Source: Bradyrhizobium sp. AUGA SZCCT0158 (GTDB taxonomy: Bacteria; Pseudomonadota; Alphaproteobacteria; Rhizobiales; Xanthobacteraceae). Taken from it: a stretch of DNA of 64,000 bases. The notes below the pieces were generated by a model that was given only the letters and a program-made list of their open reading frames with translations, was not told the origin of the DNA and ran no database searches. Shown piece after piece: positions 9,155 through 19,522 of the stretch. A program made the position numbers and the translations under genes. The first letter of the stretch is position 1; every line of letters starts with the position of its first letter. The stretch is taken from the NCBI RefSeq assembly GCF_018130065.1, contig NZ_JAFCME010000004.1, forward strand, positions 62,001 through 126,000, read 5' to 3'.

Positions 9155-10123
9155 ATGAGAGCCTTTTGGGCGGCGCTGTCATTGCTTGTCATTGCCGGCG
9201 TCGCGGATGCGAATGCGCAAACCTATCCGTCGCGTCCCATCACGCTCGTCGTTCCCTTTCCGCCGGGCGGCTCCACCGACGCCGCCGCCCGGATCATGGC
9301 CGAGCGGATGCGCAGCAACCTCGGCCAATCGATCGTGATCGAAAATGTCGGGGGCGCCGGCGGCAGCATCGGCGTCGGTCGTGTCGCCCGCGCCGCGCCG
9401 GACGGCTACACCTTCGACATCGGGCAATGGGACACCCATGTCGGCAGCATCATCTACAAGCTCGACTATGATCTGGAAAAGGATTTCGAGCCGATCGCGC
9501 TGATATCAAACAATCCGCAGCTGATGGTCGCCAAGAAGGATCTGCCGGCGAACACGCTTGGCGAACTCGTAAGCTGGATGAAGGCCAATCCCGGCAAGAT
9601 CAATTTCGTCAACCAGAACGCGGCCGCCAATGTTACCGGCGTGATGTTCGAAAACCTGACCAAGCAGAAGGTGCAGTTTATTCCCTATCGTGGCGCAGGG
9701 CCGGCGATGACCGATCTCGTCGCGGGTACGGTGGATCTTCTGGTTGTGCAGGGTGCTGTGGCGCTGCCGCAAATCCGCGCCGGCGCGATCAAGGCGCTGG
9801 CCAATCTGTCGGTGGCGCGCTCCGCCTCGATGCCCGATATCCCGACGGCGGATGAGACCGGCGTGCCCGGACTTTACATGTCGGGTTGGTTCGGCTTCTG
9901 GGCGCCGAAGGGAACGCCAAAGGAAATCATTGCCAAGCTCAACGCGGCAACCGTCGAGGCGCTGGCCGATCCGGCGATCCAGAAACGCTTTACCGAGCTG
10001 GGGCTCGACGTCGCCCCGCGCGCGCAGCAGACGCCGGAAGGACTGGCCGCATTCCAGAAGGCCGAGATCGACAAATGGTGGCCGATCATCAAATCCGCCG
10101 GCATCGGCGTACAGGCCCAGTGA
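9155..10123 (+). CDS. Bug-family tripartite tricarboxylate receptor (TctC-like)
   Basis: A 322-aa periplasmic substrate-binding protein. A cleavable signal peptide (about residues 1-21, ending DANA) is followed by YPSRPITLVVPFPPGGSTD, the classic Bug first strand, and by GGAGGSIG and APDGYT motifs that contact carboxylate ligands. The ATG at 9155 follows GGGGAG at correct spacing. No TctA/TctB membrane genes are nearby, which is usual for the expanded orphan Bug set in these bacteria. The ligand is unknown; the upstream RraA-like gene suggests a hydroxy- or oxo-acid. Confidence 0.93.
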   Translation: MRAFWAALSLLVIAGVADANAQTYPSRPITLVVPFPPGGSTDAAARIMAERMRSNLGQSIVIENVGGAGGSIGVGRVARAAPDGYTFDIGQWDTHVGSIIYKLDYDLEKDFEPIALISNNPQLMVAKKDLPANTLGELVSWMKANPGKINFVNQNAAANVTGVMFENLTKQKVQFIPYRGAGPAMTDLVAGTVDLLVVQGAVALPQIRAGAIKALANLSVARSASMPDIPTADETGVPGLYMSGWFGFWAPKGTPKEIIAKLNAATVEALADPAIQKRFTELGLDVAPRAQQTPEGLAAFQKAEIDKWWPIIKSAGIGVQAQ

Positions 10124-10417
10124 ACTGACCGAGCGAGCTGATCGATTGAACTGACTGCCCCTGCGCTCCGCGGTGGCCGGCGCATTATGGTTAGCAAAAG
10201 GTTGCGATCGCGCCAGGGCCCTTGATCCGGCAAATGGCGCCGATATTGGACTGATTGCTGAGCCCGGGACGCCGGCCCTCGCAATTGTACGGCACAGCCG
10301 CGGCTTAACCTTTACGCGTCTTTAACAGCGCCGACGTAGGGTTCAATTGGCGCGGCCCGTATGGGCGCGCCACCGTCCAGGACGGGCAGGTCGTTCGCGT
10401 ACGCGTCGGAGTTCAGA
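10124..10417. other. Intergenic region upstream of motA-like gene
   Basis: About 290 bases without a clear gene. On the minus strand, bases from about 10290 down to 10192 hold a GTG-initiated 33-codon frame with three Cys residues (contains YNCEGRRPG and ICRIKGPG). It has no obvious ribosome site, so I do not call it a gene. The region probably holds the promoter for motA-motB. Confidence 0.4.
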
Positions 10418-11191
10418 ATGGATATCACCACGCTCATTGGCCTGGTCGTCGGCGCCATCGTGCTGTCGACGCTGATTTTGATGGGTGGCGATTTCCGGAT
10501 GTTCTACGACATCCATGCCGTCATCATCATCTTCGGCGGTTCGATCGCGGCGACACTGATCCGGTTTCCGCTCAGCGCGATTCTGCATGGCATGCCGCTC
10601 GGCGCCAAATTCGCCTTCACGATGAGCCGTCTGTCGGCGCGCGACCTGGTCGATGAACTCGCCCGCATCGCCGAAATCGCCCGCAAGCAGGGTCCGGTCG
10701 GTTTGGAAAAGGTTGATACCAACGAGCCGTTCCTCGCCAAGGGAATCCGCTACGTCGCCGACGGTTACGATCTCGAATTCATCCGCGACAACCTCGAGCG
10801 CGATCGCGACAATTTCCTGATGCACCTCAACGAAGGTTCGAAGATCTATCGCGCCATCGGCGATTGCGCGCCGGCGTTCGGCATGATCGGCACGCTGCTC
10901 GGCATGGTGCAGATGTTCTCCAACATGCAGGATCCTTCGAAGCTCGGTCCCTTCATGGCCGTCGCCTTGCTGGCGACGCTCTACGGCGCGCTGGTCGCAA
11001 ACCTGATCTGTCTGCCGATCGCCGACAAGCTGCATGGCAAGCTGCTCGACGAGGAGACCAATCGCACGCTGATCATCGACGGCATCCTCATGATCCGGGA
11101 TTCCAAGAGCCCGGCGCTGGTGCGTGAGATGCTGCTGGCCTATCTGCCCGAGAAACATCGCCACGAGGAAGGCGAACTGGCGCCGGCCTGA
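10418..11191 (+). CDS. motA: MotA/TolQ/ExbB-family stator protein, MotA/PomA-like
   Basis: A 257-aa inner-membrane protein resembling the A subunit of flagellar stator complexes. It starts MDITTLIGLVVGAIVLSTLILMGG (first span), has a second span from about residue 30, a cytoplasmic loop of about 90 residues with a charged stretch, and a C-terminal pair of spans within PAFGMIGTLLGMVQMF and ALLATLYGALVANLICLPIADKL. The MIGTLLG and TLYGA motifs line the ion channel in the family. The paired motB-like gene follows after 33 bases. No flagellar structural genes are in the window, so it could be an accessory stator set. The upstream in-frame TTG is less likely to be the start. Confidence 0.88.
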   Translation: MDITTLIGLVVGAIVLSTLILMGGDFRMFYDIHAVIIIFGGSIAATLIRFPLSAILHGMPLGAKFAFTMSRLSARDLVDELARIAEIARKQGPVGLEKVDTNEPFLAKGIRYVADGYDLEFIRDNLERDRDNFLMHLNEGSKIYRAIGDCAPAFGMIGTLLGMVQMFSNMQDPSKLGPFMAVALLATLYGALVANLICLPIADKLHGKLLDEETNRTLIIDGILMIRDSKSPALVREMLLAYLPEKHRHEEGELAPA

Positions 11192-11224
11192 CCCTTCGGC
11201 AGCATCAAGGCGCGGATATAGAGC

Positions 11225-12052
11225 ATGGCCAAGAAAAAACGCGAAGAGGCACATGGCGGTCACGGCTGGTTCGTGACGTTCGCCGATCTGATGGCATTGC
11301 TGCTGGCCTTCTTCGTGATGCTGGTCGCTTTTTCCAGCCAGGACAAGGACAAGCTGAAGATCGTCGCCGGCTCGATGCGGGAAGCGTTCGGCGTGCAGAC
11401 CGAAGTCCGCTATTCCGGCATCGTCGAATCAGACGGTCTGCCGACGCGGCCGAAGCTGAAGAACACCGCTCACATTTCGCCGGAGGAATCCTCTGCCACG
11501 CCGACCCCGGACGACAAGGAGCGCTCCCGCGAAAGCGGCGCCCGCATCGCGGTCGATCGTGAGTTCGCGCTGGCTTCGGCGTCGTTGCGGCAGGCGTTGC
11601 AGGACCTGCCGGAACTGACCGAGATGTCCAAGCACATCATGTTCGAGGAGACCAGCCAGGGCCTCAATCTCGAGATCGTCGATCAGGAAGGGCGGTCGAT
11701 GTTTGCCGATGGCTCCAAGGTGCCCCATGACCGCACCCGCCGGCTGATCCAGAAACTCGCGGTTCCGCTGAAGGCGACGCCACTGCGCCTGTCGATCGTC
11801 GGCCACACGGCGGCAGGTTTCCTGCCGGCGCGAAGCGATTATGGCGCGTTCGATCTTTCGGCCGACCGCGCCAACACGGTGCGTCAGATTCTGGAGCGCG
11901 AGGGCCTGCCGCCATCGCACGTCTTTGCCGTATCCGGCAAGGCCGACAGCCAACCGCTGTTTCCCGATGATCCAACGTTGCCCGCAAACCGTCGCGTGAC
12001 CATCACATTAATGCGCGAAAATCCACCGCTTCCACCTGGTCTGAAGCCATAA
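11225..12052 (+). CDS. motB: MotB-like stator protein with OmpA peptidoglycan-binding domain
   Basis: A 275-aa partner of the preceding MotA-like protein. A short cytoplasmic N-terminus is followed by one span containing FADLMALLLAFFVMLVAFS; D21 in FADLM matches the conserved proton-carrying Asp of MotB. A linker of about 100 residues, with low-complexity acidic stretches, leads to a C-terminal OmpA/MotB domain (about 150-265) with LSIVGHTA, LSADRANTVRQIL and NRRVTITL, which anchors the stator to peptidoglycan. The pair should form the torque-generating ion channel of a flagellar motor or a related energised envelope complex. Confidence 0.9.
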   Translation: MAKKKREEAHGGHGWFVTFADLMALLLAFFVMLVAFSSQDKDKLKIVAGSMREAFGVQTEVRYSGIVESDGLPTRPKLKNTAHISPEESSATPTPDDKERSRESGARIAVDREFALASASLRQALQDLPELTEMSKHIMFEETSQGLNLEIVDQEGRSMFADGSKVPHDRTRRLIQKLAVPLKATPLRLSIVGHTAAGFLPARSDYGAFDLSADRANTVRQILEREGLPPSHVFAVSGKADSQPLFPDDPTLPANRRVTITLMRENPPLPPGLKP

Positions 12053-12220
12053 TTCGTCGCAACTACTATCTTACCTCTCGAATTGTGCGATGAAATTTGC
12101 TTTGCTTGGGTGCCGCATCCCCAGCGGTGCTATGCTTGCCAATGATTGACAGGCGACGCAGAAGCGTCGATAGCCGCCCGGATCAAATAACTGAGCAAAT
12201 GAGAGCGTGTTTCCCGCGTC

Positions 12221-14119
12221 ATGACTGTCAGCGCCACATCCACCGAGGCCCATGAGGGGCAGGTCACCTCAGGCTTTTGGGCCCTGACACTGGGCAGCAT
12301 CGGCGTGGTGTTTGGCGACATCGGCACGTCGCCGCTGTACGCATTCCGCGAAGCCGTAACCCATGCGGCGGCGGGCGGGCCGGTGTCGCGCGAGATCGTG
12401 CTCGGCGTACTCTCCCTGATCCTGTGGTCGCTGTTCATCGTCGTGACGGTCAAATACGTGCTGCTGCTGCTGCGCGCCGACAATCATGGCGAGGGCGGCA
12501 CGCTCTCCCTGATGGCGCTGGGTCAACGGGCGATGGGCCGGCGCAGCTGGGTTTTGATGGCGCTGGGCGTCGTCGGCGCCTCGATGTTCATCGGCGATTC
12601 CATGATCACGCCGGCGATTTCGGTGTTGTCGGCGGTCGAAGGTCTCAAGCTCGTCGCGCCGGCACTCGACCATTATGTGGTGCCGCTGACGATCTTCATT
12701 CTGGTGCTGTTGTTCTCGGTGCAGAGCAGCGGCACCGCGCGCGTCGCGTCGGCCTTTGGCCCGGTCATGGTGGTCTGGTTCGCGACGCTGACGACTTTGG
12801 GCCTTATCCACATCAGCGACGATCCTACCGTTTTGCAGGCGATCAATCCCTATTACGCGATCCAGTTCGTGCTCTCGCACGGCATGATCGGACTGGTGAC
12901 GCTCGGCCTGGTGTTTCTGGCGGTGACCGGCGGCGAGGCGCTGTACGCGGACCTCGGGCATTTTGGACGCAAGCCGATTCAAGCCGGATGGTTCTATCTC
13001 GTGATGCCGGCGCTGCTGATCAACTACTTCGGGCAGGGCGCCCTGGTGCTGGCCAACCCGGCGGCGATCGTAAGCCCGTTCTACCGGCTGGCCCCCGAAA
13101 TCCTGCTGCTGCCGCTGGTGATGCTGGCGACGGCGGCTACGGTGATCGCGAGCCAGGCGGTGATCACGGGCGCCTATTCGCTGGTGCGGCAGGCGGTGCA
13201 ACTCGGCCTGTTGCCGCGGTTCGAGGTTCGTTACACCTCCGAGACCCATGCCGGGCAGATCTACCTGCCGCGGGTCAACCGGCTGCTGCTGCTCGGCGTG
13301 ATCCTGCTGGTGCTGCTGTTCCGCACCTCGAGCGGATTGGCGTCGGCCTACGGCATCGCCGTCTCCACCACCATGGTCGTCGACGGCATCATGGGCTTTG
13401 TCGTGATCTGGAAATTGTGGAACTGGCGCGCGGCGACCGCGGCCGCGTTGATCCTGCCGCTCGTCGTGGTCGATATGGCGTTCTTCACCGCCAACCTGTT
13501 GAAGCTGCTTGAAGGCGCCTGGGTGCCGCTGCTGTTCGGGGTCGCGATGGCGGTGATGATCTGGACCTGGCGCCGCGGCGCGGCGATCCTGATCGCCAAG
13601 ACGAGGCGCATCGAGGTGCCGCTGATTGACCTGATCAAGAGCCTCGAAAAGCGTCCGCCGCACATCGTCAAGGGTACCGCGGTGTTTTTGACCAGCGATC
13701 CGAATTTCGTGCCCACGGCGCTGCTGCATAATCTCAAGCACAACAAGGTGCTTCACGAGCACAATGTGATCGTGACGATCGAGACCGCACAGACGCCGCG
13801 CGTCGATCCGGCCGAACGCGTCAAGATGGAGACCATCAGCGAAAAATTCGCCACCGTGCGGCTGCGGTTCGGCTTCATGGAATCGCCGAACGTGCCCAAG
13901 GCACTGGTGATCGCCCGCAAGCTCGGCTGGCAGTTCGACATCATGGCGACGTCGTTCTTCGTCTCACGGCGCTCGCTGAAGCCGTCGGCGCAGTCGGGAA
14001 TGCCGCAATGGCAGGACCACCTGTTCATCGCCATGAGCCGGTCGGCCAACGATGCCACCGACTATTTCCAGATCCCGACCGGGCGCGTCGTCGAGGTCGG
14101 AACTCAGGTAACCATCTGA
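12221..14119 (+). CDS. kup: Kup-family potassium uptake protein, copy 1
   Basis: A 632-aa low-affinity K+:H+ symporter of the inner membrane. The family start is seen in [23 protein letters not shown], with [16 protein letters not shown] and [17 protein letters not shown] later, and about twelve hydrophobic spans over the first 450 residues. The C-terminal cytoplasmic domain includes [10 protein letters not shown] and ends [19 protein letters not shown]. This is the first of two adjacent paralogues with almost identical C-terminal endings, consistent with tandem duplication. The gene is preceded by about 170 bases without another gene. Confidence 0.96.
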   Translation: MTVSATSTEAHEGQVTSGFWALTLGSIGVVFGDIGTSPLYAFREAVTHAAAGGPVSREIVLGVLSLILWSLFIVVTVKYVLLLLRADNHGEGGTLSLMALGQRAMGRRSWVLMALGVVGASMFIGDSMITPAISVLSAVEGLKLVAPALDHYVVPLTIFILVLLFSVQSSGTARVASAFGPVMVVWFATLTTLGLIHISDDPTVLQAINPYYAIQFVLSHGMIGLVTLGLVFLAVTGGEALYADLGHFGRKPIQAGWFYLVMPALLINYFGQGALVLANPAAIVSPFYRLAPEILLLPLVMLATAATVIASQAVITGAYSLVRQAVQLGLLPRFEVRYTSETHAGQIYLPRVNRLLLLGVILLVLLFRTSSGLASAYGIAVSTTMVVDGIMGFVVIWKLWNWRAATAAALILPLVVVDMAFFTANLLKLLEGAWVPLLFGVAMAVMIWTWRRGAAILIAKTRRIEVPLIDLIKSLEKRPPHIVKGTAVFLTSDPNFVPTALLHNLKHNKVLHEHNVIVTIETAQTPRVDPAERVKMETISEKFATVRLRFGFMESPNVPKALVIARKLGWQFDIMATSFFVSRRSLKPSAQSGMPQWQDHLFIAMSRSANDATDYFQIPTGRVVEVGTQVTI

Positions 14120-14272
14120 TTATCTGACGATATTTCGGGCCGCCAACTCCCTGGAACCCATGCGCGGAATGCATATCGGAGGCCTGAATTCAGGCTAACC
14201 TATGCATTCACGACAGGAGTATAGGCCTGCACTTCCTTATTGTGCAGTGCGGCAAAACCCGAGGCCCGTCTG

Positions 14273-16195
14273 ATGTCATCCCAGATTGCGATTACCGCGG
14301 CGGAAACGCCGGCGGCCAACGGGCATAGGGAAGCGCACTGCACCGCCGGCTTCAAGGCGCTGATGCTGGGCTGCATCGGCGTGGTCTATGGCGACATCGG
14401 CACCAGCCCGCTCTACGCGCTGCGCGAGGCCATTGTGGCGGCAAGCGGGTCCGGCGGCGTCACCACGCCGGCGATCCTCGGTATTCTTTCCCTGATCCTG
14501 TGGGCGCTGATCATCGTCGTCACGCTGAAATACGTGGTGATCCTGCTGCGTGCGGACAACAACGGCGAAGGTGGAACGCTGGCGCTGATGGCGCTGGCGC
14601 AGCGCGCGGTCGGCAAGGGCGGCGGCGCGATCGTGCTGCTCGGAATCATCAGTGGTGCGCTGTTCTATGGCGACGCTGTCCTCACGCCGGCGCTGTCGGT
14701 GCTGTCGGCGATCGAAGGCATCAAGCTCGTCACCACCACCTTCGAGCATTATGTCGTGCCGCTTACGGTGATCATCCTGATCGTGCTGTTTGCGGTTCAG
14801 TCGCGCGGCACGGCGCGGGTCGCCGCGTTCTTCGGGCCGGTGATGTGCGTCTGGTTCGCTGTGATCGCGATCGCGGCCGTACCGCAGATCATGCGCCATC
14901 CCGAAGTACTGTCGGCCTTCAATCCGTTCCATGCGGTTTCCTTCATGATCCATCATGGCGTGATCGGCTTTGTGACGCTCGGCGCGGTGTTTCTCGCCGT
15001 CACCGGCGCCGAAGCGCTCTACGCCGACCTCGGTCATTTCGGCAAACGGCCGATCCAGACAGCCTGGCTCTTCATCGTGCTGCCGTCGCTGGCGGTGAAT
15101 TACATGGGGCAGGGCGCGCTCCTGATCGGCGATCCCAAGGCCATCGAGAACCCCTTCTTCCTGATGTTTCCGGATTGGGCGCTGATCCCGATGGTCGTGC
15201 TTGCGGCGCTGGCGACCGTGATTGCGAGCCAGGCCGTCATCACCGGCGCCTATTCGCTGACGCGCACAGCGATTCAGCTCGGCCTGATGCCGCGGCTTGA
15301 AAGCCGCCATACGTCGGAATCGCATTCCGGCCAGATCTACATTCCGCGCATCAATCTGCTGCTGTTCATTTCGGTGATCCTGCTGGTGCTGCTGTTCCGC
15401 TCGTCCAGCGCACTGGCCTCGGCCTATGGAATTTCCGTGACCGGGACCATGGTGGTCACGGCGATGATGGGCTTTGTCGTGATCTGGCGGGTCTGGAAAT
15501 GGTCGGCGGTAACAGCCGCCGCGCTGATCGCGCCGTTCTTGTTCCTCGATCTCACTTTCCTTGCGGCCAATCTGCTGAAGGTGTTCGAAGGCGGCTGGGT
15601 GCCGCTGGCGCTGGGCGGAATCGTGATGCTGCTGATGTATACGTGGCGGCGCGGCAGCCGGCTGTTGTTCGAGAAATCGCGCAAGCTGGAATTCCCGCTG
15701 GTCGAGCTCGCGGCAATGCTGGAAAAACGGCCGCCGCAGCGGGTCCCCGGTACGGCGGTGTTCCTGACCAGCGACCCCGAGAGCGCGCCGACGGCGCTGA
15801 TGCACAGCCTGAAGCATTACAAGGTGCTGCACGAAAAGAATATCATCCTCACCATCGAAACCGCGCCGACGCCGCGGATCGATGATTCCGAACGGATCCG
15901 GATGGAGCAACTGAGCGAGACCTTCTCCAAGATGACGCTGCGGTTCGGCTTCATGGAGCAGCCCAACGTGCCGAGGACGCTGGCGCTCGCCCGCAAGCTC
16001 GGCTGGCAGTTCGACATCATGGCGACGTCGTTTTTCCTGTCCCGCCGCGCGCTCAAGCCGGCCGTGCATTCGGGCATGCCGCGCTGGCAGGACCATTTGT
16101 TCATCGCGCTCAGCCGCAGCTCCAACGACGCCACCGACTATTTCCAGATCCCGACCGGGCGCGTGGTTGAGGTGGGAACGCAGGTGACGATCTAG
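14273..16195 (+). CDS. kup: Kup-family potassium uptake protein, copy 2
   Basis: A 640-aa paralogue of the preceding K+ transporter with the same motifs: [36 protein letters not shown] and [17 protein letters not shown], about twelve membrane spans, and a matching C-terminal domain ending in the same 19 residues. The ATG at 14273 is preferred over an in-frame TTG at 14240. The two copies differ most in the first 30 residues and in the external loops, so they may differ in affinity or regulation. The 150-base spacer between them could hold a separate promoter. Confidence 0.96.
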   Translation: MSSQIAITAAETPAANGHREAHCTAGFKALMLGCIGVVYGDIGTSPLYALREAIVAASGSGGVTTPAILGILSLILWALIIVVTLKYVVILLRADNNGEGGTLALMALAQRAVGKGGGAIVLLGIISGALFYGDAVLTPALSVLSAIEGIKLVTTTFEHYVVPLTVIILIVLFAVQSRGTARVAAFFGPVMCVWFAVIAIAAVPQIMRHPEVLSAFNPFHAVSFMIHHGVIGFVTLGAVFLAVTGAEALYADLGHFGKRPIQTAWLFIVLPSLAVNYMGQGALLIGDPKAIENPFFLMFPDWALIPMVVLAALATVIASQAVITGAYSLTRTAIQLGLMPRLESRHTSESHSGQIYIPRINLLLFISVILLVLLFRSSSALASAYGISVTGTMVVTAMMGFVVIWRVWKWSAVTAAALIAPFLFLDLTFLAANLLKVFEGGWVPLALGGIVMLLMYTWRRGSRLLFEKSRKLEFPLVELAAMLEKRPPQRVPGTAVFLTSDPESAPTALMHSLKHYKVLHEKNIILTIETAPTPRIDDSERIRMEQLSETFSKMTLRFGFMEQPNVPRTLALARKLGWQFDIMATSFFLSRRALKPAVHSGMPRWQDHLFIALSRSSNDATDYFQIPTGRVVEVGTQVTI

Positions 16196-16264
16196 AGCGT
16201 TGTCCAGACAATCTGGTATGACATCCGCGCGGGTCTCACGTCCCGCCGCTGGATCAGACGTCAG

Positions 16265-16720
16265 ATGGCTGCTGCTGCCGCTCACCGCCTGGCTACGTTC
16301 GACGACGCGGCACTTCTGTTCGAGGTGCGGCGACGATCGATCCTTGAGCTGGCGCCGCCGAAAATGCCGGTCGCAGACGCCGACGCGTGGGCGAGGCAGC
16401 TCGCGCCTGCCGGAATGGAGCGGAAGCTTCGCGACCTGGAAATATGGATTGCCGAACTGGATGGCGTCGTAGCCGGGTGGGGCGCCATCCGCGGCGACGT
16501 CCTTGAGGGGCTATACACGGCCCCCGAATATGCCGGGCAGGGCGTCGGCGCCGGGTTACTTGACCGGCTCGAAGCGCTGATGCGTGGACGCGGCCTTGAG
16601 GTGGTTCGCGCCGAAGCAAGCACAAATGCCAAGGGATTCTACCTACGACGGGGGTACAGGGTGACCGGTCCGCAAACGCCGGTCGGGGCTTGGCCGATCG
16701 CAAGGCAACTTCTGCCCTGA
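16265..16720 (+). CDS. GNAT family N-acetyltransferase
   Basis: A 151-aa GNAT-fold protein. Visible features are the strand-turn WIAELDGVVAGWGAI, the strand LEGLYTAPEYAGQGVGAGLLDRLE with the acetyl-CoA pyrophosphate loop (QGVGAG), and the C-terminal NAKGFYLRRGYRVTG. The ATG at 16265 is used. Overall it resembles small-molecule acetyltransferases of the PhnO/RimI type, but the substrate is unknown. It stands alone, 70 bases after kup copy 2, with a terminator-like hairpin 41 bases beyond its stop. Confidence 0.88.
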   Translation: MAAAAAHRLATFDDAALLFEVRRRSILELAPPKMPVADADAWARQLAPAGMERKLRDLEIWIAELDGVVAGWGAIRGDVLEGLYTAPEYAGQGVGAGLLDRLEALMRGRGLEVVRAEASTNAKGFYLRRGYRVTGPQTPVGAWPIARQLLP

Positions 16721-16760
16721 AAACACCGCTGCAAGAGAATAAAATCGTGACATGCGATGT

Positions 16761-16780
16761 GGGCCGCGTGGCCCGTTTTT
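16761..16780 (+). terminator. Rho-independent terminator
   Basis: GGGCC-GCGT-GGCCC hairpin followed directly by GTTTTT, 41 bases after the GNAT stop codon. It likely ends the kup/GNAT transcript. Confidence 0.6.
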
Positions 16781-16889
16781 GGTCATCCTTTAAACCGTTT
16801 ACAGCGCTTGATTTTCGTCGCGCCAGAGGCGAGTTTGGCGCCCGGCCGGCGGGCGGGACCCCTCAAAGCAGGATGTCGGAGGATTTTAC

Positions 16890-17219
16890 GTGGCGGACCA
16901 TCAGGTGCACGATTTGACGCCGGAAGATGTCGCAAAGGGCATGGCGGAGGGACGCTATCTGCTCGTCGACGTGCGCGAGCCGAACGAGGTCGCCGTCGAA
17001 GCTTATCCGGATGGCGTGGTGGTTCCGCTGCAGTCGTTCGATCCGGCGGCCATTCCAGACCCCAAGGGCAGGCAGGTGGTGTTCGCCTGCCGCTCGGGCA
17101 AGCGCTCGGTGACGGCGTCGCTGGCGGCGCAGGCCGCTGGGCTCCCCTATGACAAGCATTTGGCGGGCGGCATCATCGGCTGGAAGGCTGCGGGACTGCA
17201 AACCAAGGCCGGCGGCTGA
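16890..17219 (+). CDS. Rhodanese-like domain protein
   Basis: A 109-aa single-domain sulfurtransferase. Visible are LLVDVREPNEVAVE (the CH2A-type motif) and the active-site loop CRSGKRS with the persulfide-forming Cys at position 67. It starts with GTG at 16890, preceded by a CGGAGGA ribosome site. Proteins of this kind pass sulfane sulfur to acceptors or detoxify cyanide; the physiological partner is not evident. The aminotransferase gene begins 21 bases later, so the two may be co-transcribed. Confidence 0.92.
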   Translation: MADHQVHDLTPEDVAKGMAEGRYLLVDVREPNEVAVEAYPDGVVVPLQSFDPAAIPDPKGRQVVFACRSGKRSVTASLAAQAAGLPYDKHLAGGIIGWKAAGLQTKAGG

Positions 17220-17240
17220 TCCAGGGACTGCTTTGAAAAA

Positions 17241-18410
17241 ATGACCTCCATGAACAAGGTCTTCGCCGACCTTCCCGTCACCGTCTTCGAGGCGATGTCT
17301 CAAGCCGCGCGCGACAACAACGCCATCAATCTCGGGCAGGGTTTTCCGGATGATCCCGGGCCCGAGGACATCAGGCGCGCCGCCGCGGACGCGTCGATCA
17401 ACGGCTATAACCAATACCCGTCAATGATGGGCATTCCGGAGTTGCGGCAGGCGATCGCCTCCCATTATGGACGCTGGCACGGGTTGAACCTCGACCCGAT
17501 GAGCGAAGTGATGGTGACCTCGGGCGGCACCGAGGCATTGACGTCGTCTATTCTCGCCGTCGTCGAACCGGGCGATGAAGTCGTCTGCTTCCAGCCGGTC
17601 TATGACAGCTACCTGCCGATCATCCGGCAGGCCGGCGGCATTCCGCGGCTGTTGCGCCTCGAGCCGCCGCACTGGCGGCTCAGCGAGGAGATGCTGCGCA
17701 GCGTCTTCAATCACAAGACCAAGGCGGTGCTGTTCAACAACCCGCTCAATCCGGCCGCCGTAGTCTATCCGCGCGAGGACCTCGAATTGCTGGCGCGGTT
17801 CTGCCAGGAGTTCGACACTATCGCGATCTGCGACGAGGTCTGGGAGCATGTCACCTTCGACGGCCGCGAGCATATCCCGCTGATCACGATCCCGGGCATG
17901 CGCGACCGCACCATCAAGGTCGGCAGCGCGGGCAAGATCTTTTCGCTGACGGGGTGGAAGATCGGCTTCGTCTGCGCCGCGCCACCGTTGTTGCGGGTGG
18001 CCGCGAAAGTGCACCAGTTTCTCACCTTCACGACGGCGCCCAATTTGCAGGCCGCCGTCGCCTACGGTCTCGACAAGCCGGCCGAGTATTTTTACGACAT
18101 GCGCAAGGAGCTGGCGCGGAGCAGGGATCGCCTGACGAAGGGGCTCGAGAGCATCGGCTTTCCTGTCCTGAAATCACAAGGCACTTATTTCCTGACCGTC
18201 GACCTGTCGCCGCTCGGACTCAACGAGACCGACGTGCAATTTTGCCATCGCATCGTCAACGACTACAAAGTCGCCGCGATCCCGGTGTCGGCGTTCTACG
18301 AACAGGATGCGGTGACGTCGGTGGTGCGTTTCTGTTTCTCCAAGAAGGATGAAACGCTGGACACGGCGCTGGAGCGTCTGTCGGACGCGGTGCATCGCCG
18401 GAAGAGGTAG
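17241..18410 (+). CDS. PLP-dependent aminotransferase class I/II
   Basis: A 389-aa fold-type I aminotransferase. The PLP lysine is K232 in GSAGKIFSLTGWKIG; the N-terminal NLGQGFPDDPGP segment and the conserved NNPLNPA and CDEVWEH (D198, pairing with the pyridine nitrogen) are present. The pattern fits the kynurenine/methionine aminotransferase subgroup (YbdL/CCBL-like). A second in-frame ATG at 17250 may be the true start. The PotF-like receptor gene starts 5 bases after the stop, so the two are probably co-transcribed. The amino donor is not assigned. Confidence 0.92.
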   Translation: MTSMNKVFADLPVTVFEAMSQAARDNNAINLGQGFPDDPGPEDIRRAAADASINGYNQYPSMMGIPELRQAIASHYGRWHGLNLDPMSEVMVTSGGTEALTSSILAVVEPGDEVVCFQPVYDSYLPIIRQAGGIPRLLRLEPPHWRLSEEMLRSVFNHKTKAVLFNNPLNPAAVVYPREDLELLARFCQEFDTIAICDEVWEHVTFDGREHIPLITIPGMRDRTIKVGSAGKIFSLTGWKIGFVCAAPPLLRVAAKVHQFLTFTTAPNLQAAVAYGLDKPAEYFYDMRKELARSRDRLTKGLESIGFPVLKSQGTYFLTVDLSPLGLNETDVQFCHRIVNDYKVAAIPVSAFYEQDAVTSVVRFCFSKKDETLDTALERLSDAVHRRKR

Positions 18411-18415
18411 ACGAG

Positions 18416-19522
18416 ATGCGCGAGCGGACCCGCAATGTTGTCGGTTTCATTGCCGCGGTTGCCGCGATCCTGTCGTTGTCGCCGGCGCGGGCCGAAGAGC
18501 GCACGGTCAATTTCTACAATTGGTCGAACTACATGGCGCCTGGCGTGTTGGAGGATTTCACCAAGGAAACCGGCATCAAGGTAACTTACGACACGTTCGA
18601 CGCCAACGAGACGCTGGAGACGCGGCTGCTCGCCGGAAAATCCGGCTACGACCTCGTCGTTCCCACCGGCTATTTCCTGCAGCGCCAGATCACGGCCAAG
18701 GTTTTCCTGAAACTCGACAAGTCGAAACTGCCCAACCTCGCCAATGCCTGGCCGGTGGTGACGAACCAGCTCGCGACCTACGATCCCGGCAATAATTACG
18801 GCGCCAACTACATGTGGGGCACCACCGGGATCGGCTACAACGTCAAAACGGCGCAGAAGATTTTGGGCGCTGACGCCAAGATCGACAGCTGGGACATCGT
18901 CTTCAAGCCGGAGAACCTCGCAAAATTCAAGGATTGCGGCATCCACATGCTGGATTCCGCCGACGACATTCTGCCTGCGGCGCTGAGCTATCTCGGCATC
19001 GATCCGAACTCGACCAAGCAGGCCGATCTGGAAAAGGCCGCCGATCTCGTCACCAGGATCAGGCCTTATGTCCGCAAGTTTCACTCGTCGGAATATCTGG
19101 GCGCGCTGGCGTCGGGCGAAATCTGCTTCGTGGTCGGCTGGTCGGGCGACATCATGCAGGCGCGCAGCCGCGCGGCGGAGGCCAGGAACGATGTCGAGAT
19201 CGGCTACACCATCCCGAAGGAAGGCGCGCAGATGTTCTTCGACAATCTCGCGATCCCGGCCGACGCCAGGAACGTCGCGGAAGCCTATCAGCTGATCGAC
19301 TATCTCTACCGGCCGGAGGTCGCCGCCAAGAACTCGGATTTCCTGTCCTACGCCAACGGCAATCTGGCGAGCCAGAAGCTGGTCGATCCCAAAATCCTCA
19401 ATGACAAGAACATCTATCCGGACGAAGCGATCCAGAAAAAGCTGTTCGTGATCAACGCCCGCGATCCCGCGACCCAGCGCATCATCAACCGGCTCTGGAC
19501 CCGGGTGAAGACCGGGAAGTAG
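18416..19522 (+). CDS. Polyamine ABC transporter substrate-binding protein (PotD/PotF-like)
   Basis: A 368-aa periplasmic binding protein with a Sec signal peptide (about residues 1-25, ending ARAEE). The mature start RTVNFYNWSNYMAPGVLEDFTKETGIKV is the hallmark of the putrescine/spermidine receptor family, as are the later YDLVVPTGYF and YMWGTTGIGYN motifs that build the ligand pocket. It lies 5 bases after the aminotransferase gene. No PotGHI permease or ATPase genes follow, so it either serves a distant transporter or has another role. The ligand remains inferred from family. Confidence 0.93.
   Translation: MRERTRNVVGFIAAVAAILSLSPARAEERTVNFYNWSNYMAPGVLEDFTKETGIKVTYDTFDANETLETRLLAGKSGYDLVVPTGYFLQRQITAKVFLKLDKSKLPNLANAWPVVTNQLATYDPGNNYGANYMWGTTGIGYNVKTAQKILGADAKIDSWDIVFKPENLAKFKDCGIHMLDSADDILPAALSYLGIDPNSTKQADLEKAADLVTRIRPYVRKFHSSEYLGALASGEICFVVGWSGDIMQARSRAAEARNDVEIGYTIPKEGAQMFFDNLAIPADARNVAEAYQLIDYLYRPEVAAKNSDFLSYANGNLASQKLVDPKILNDKNIYPDEAIQKKLFVINARDPATQRIINRLWTRVKTGK

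Noticed and set aside
12269..13762. A 497-codon minus-strand frame antisense to kup copy 1
   Set aside because: Same explanation: composition is low-complexity and typical of antisense shadow frames.
14276..16285. A 669-codon open frame on the minus strand antisense to kup copy 2
   Set aside because: It mirrors a well-supported transporter gene. High GC with strong third-position bias leaves long antisense frames open; the translation is Arg/His/Asp/Gln-rich and without any fold.
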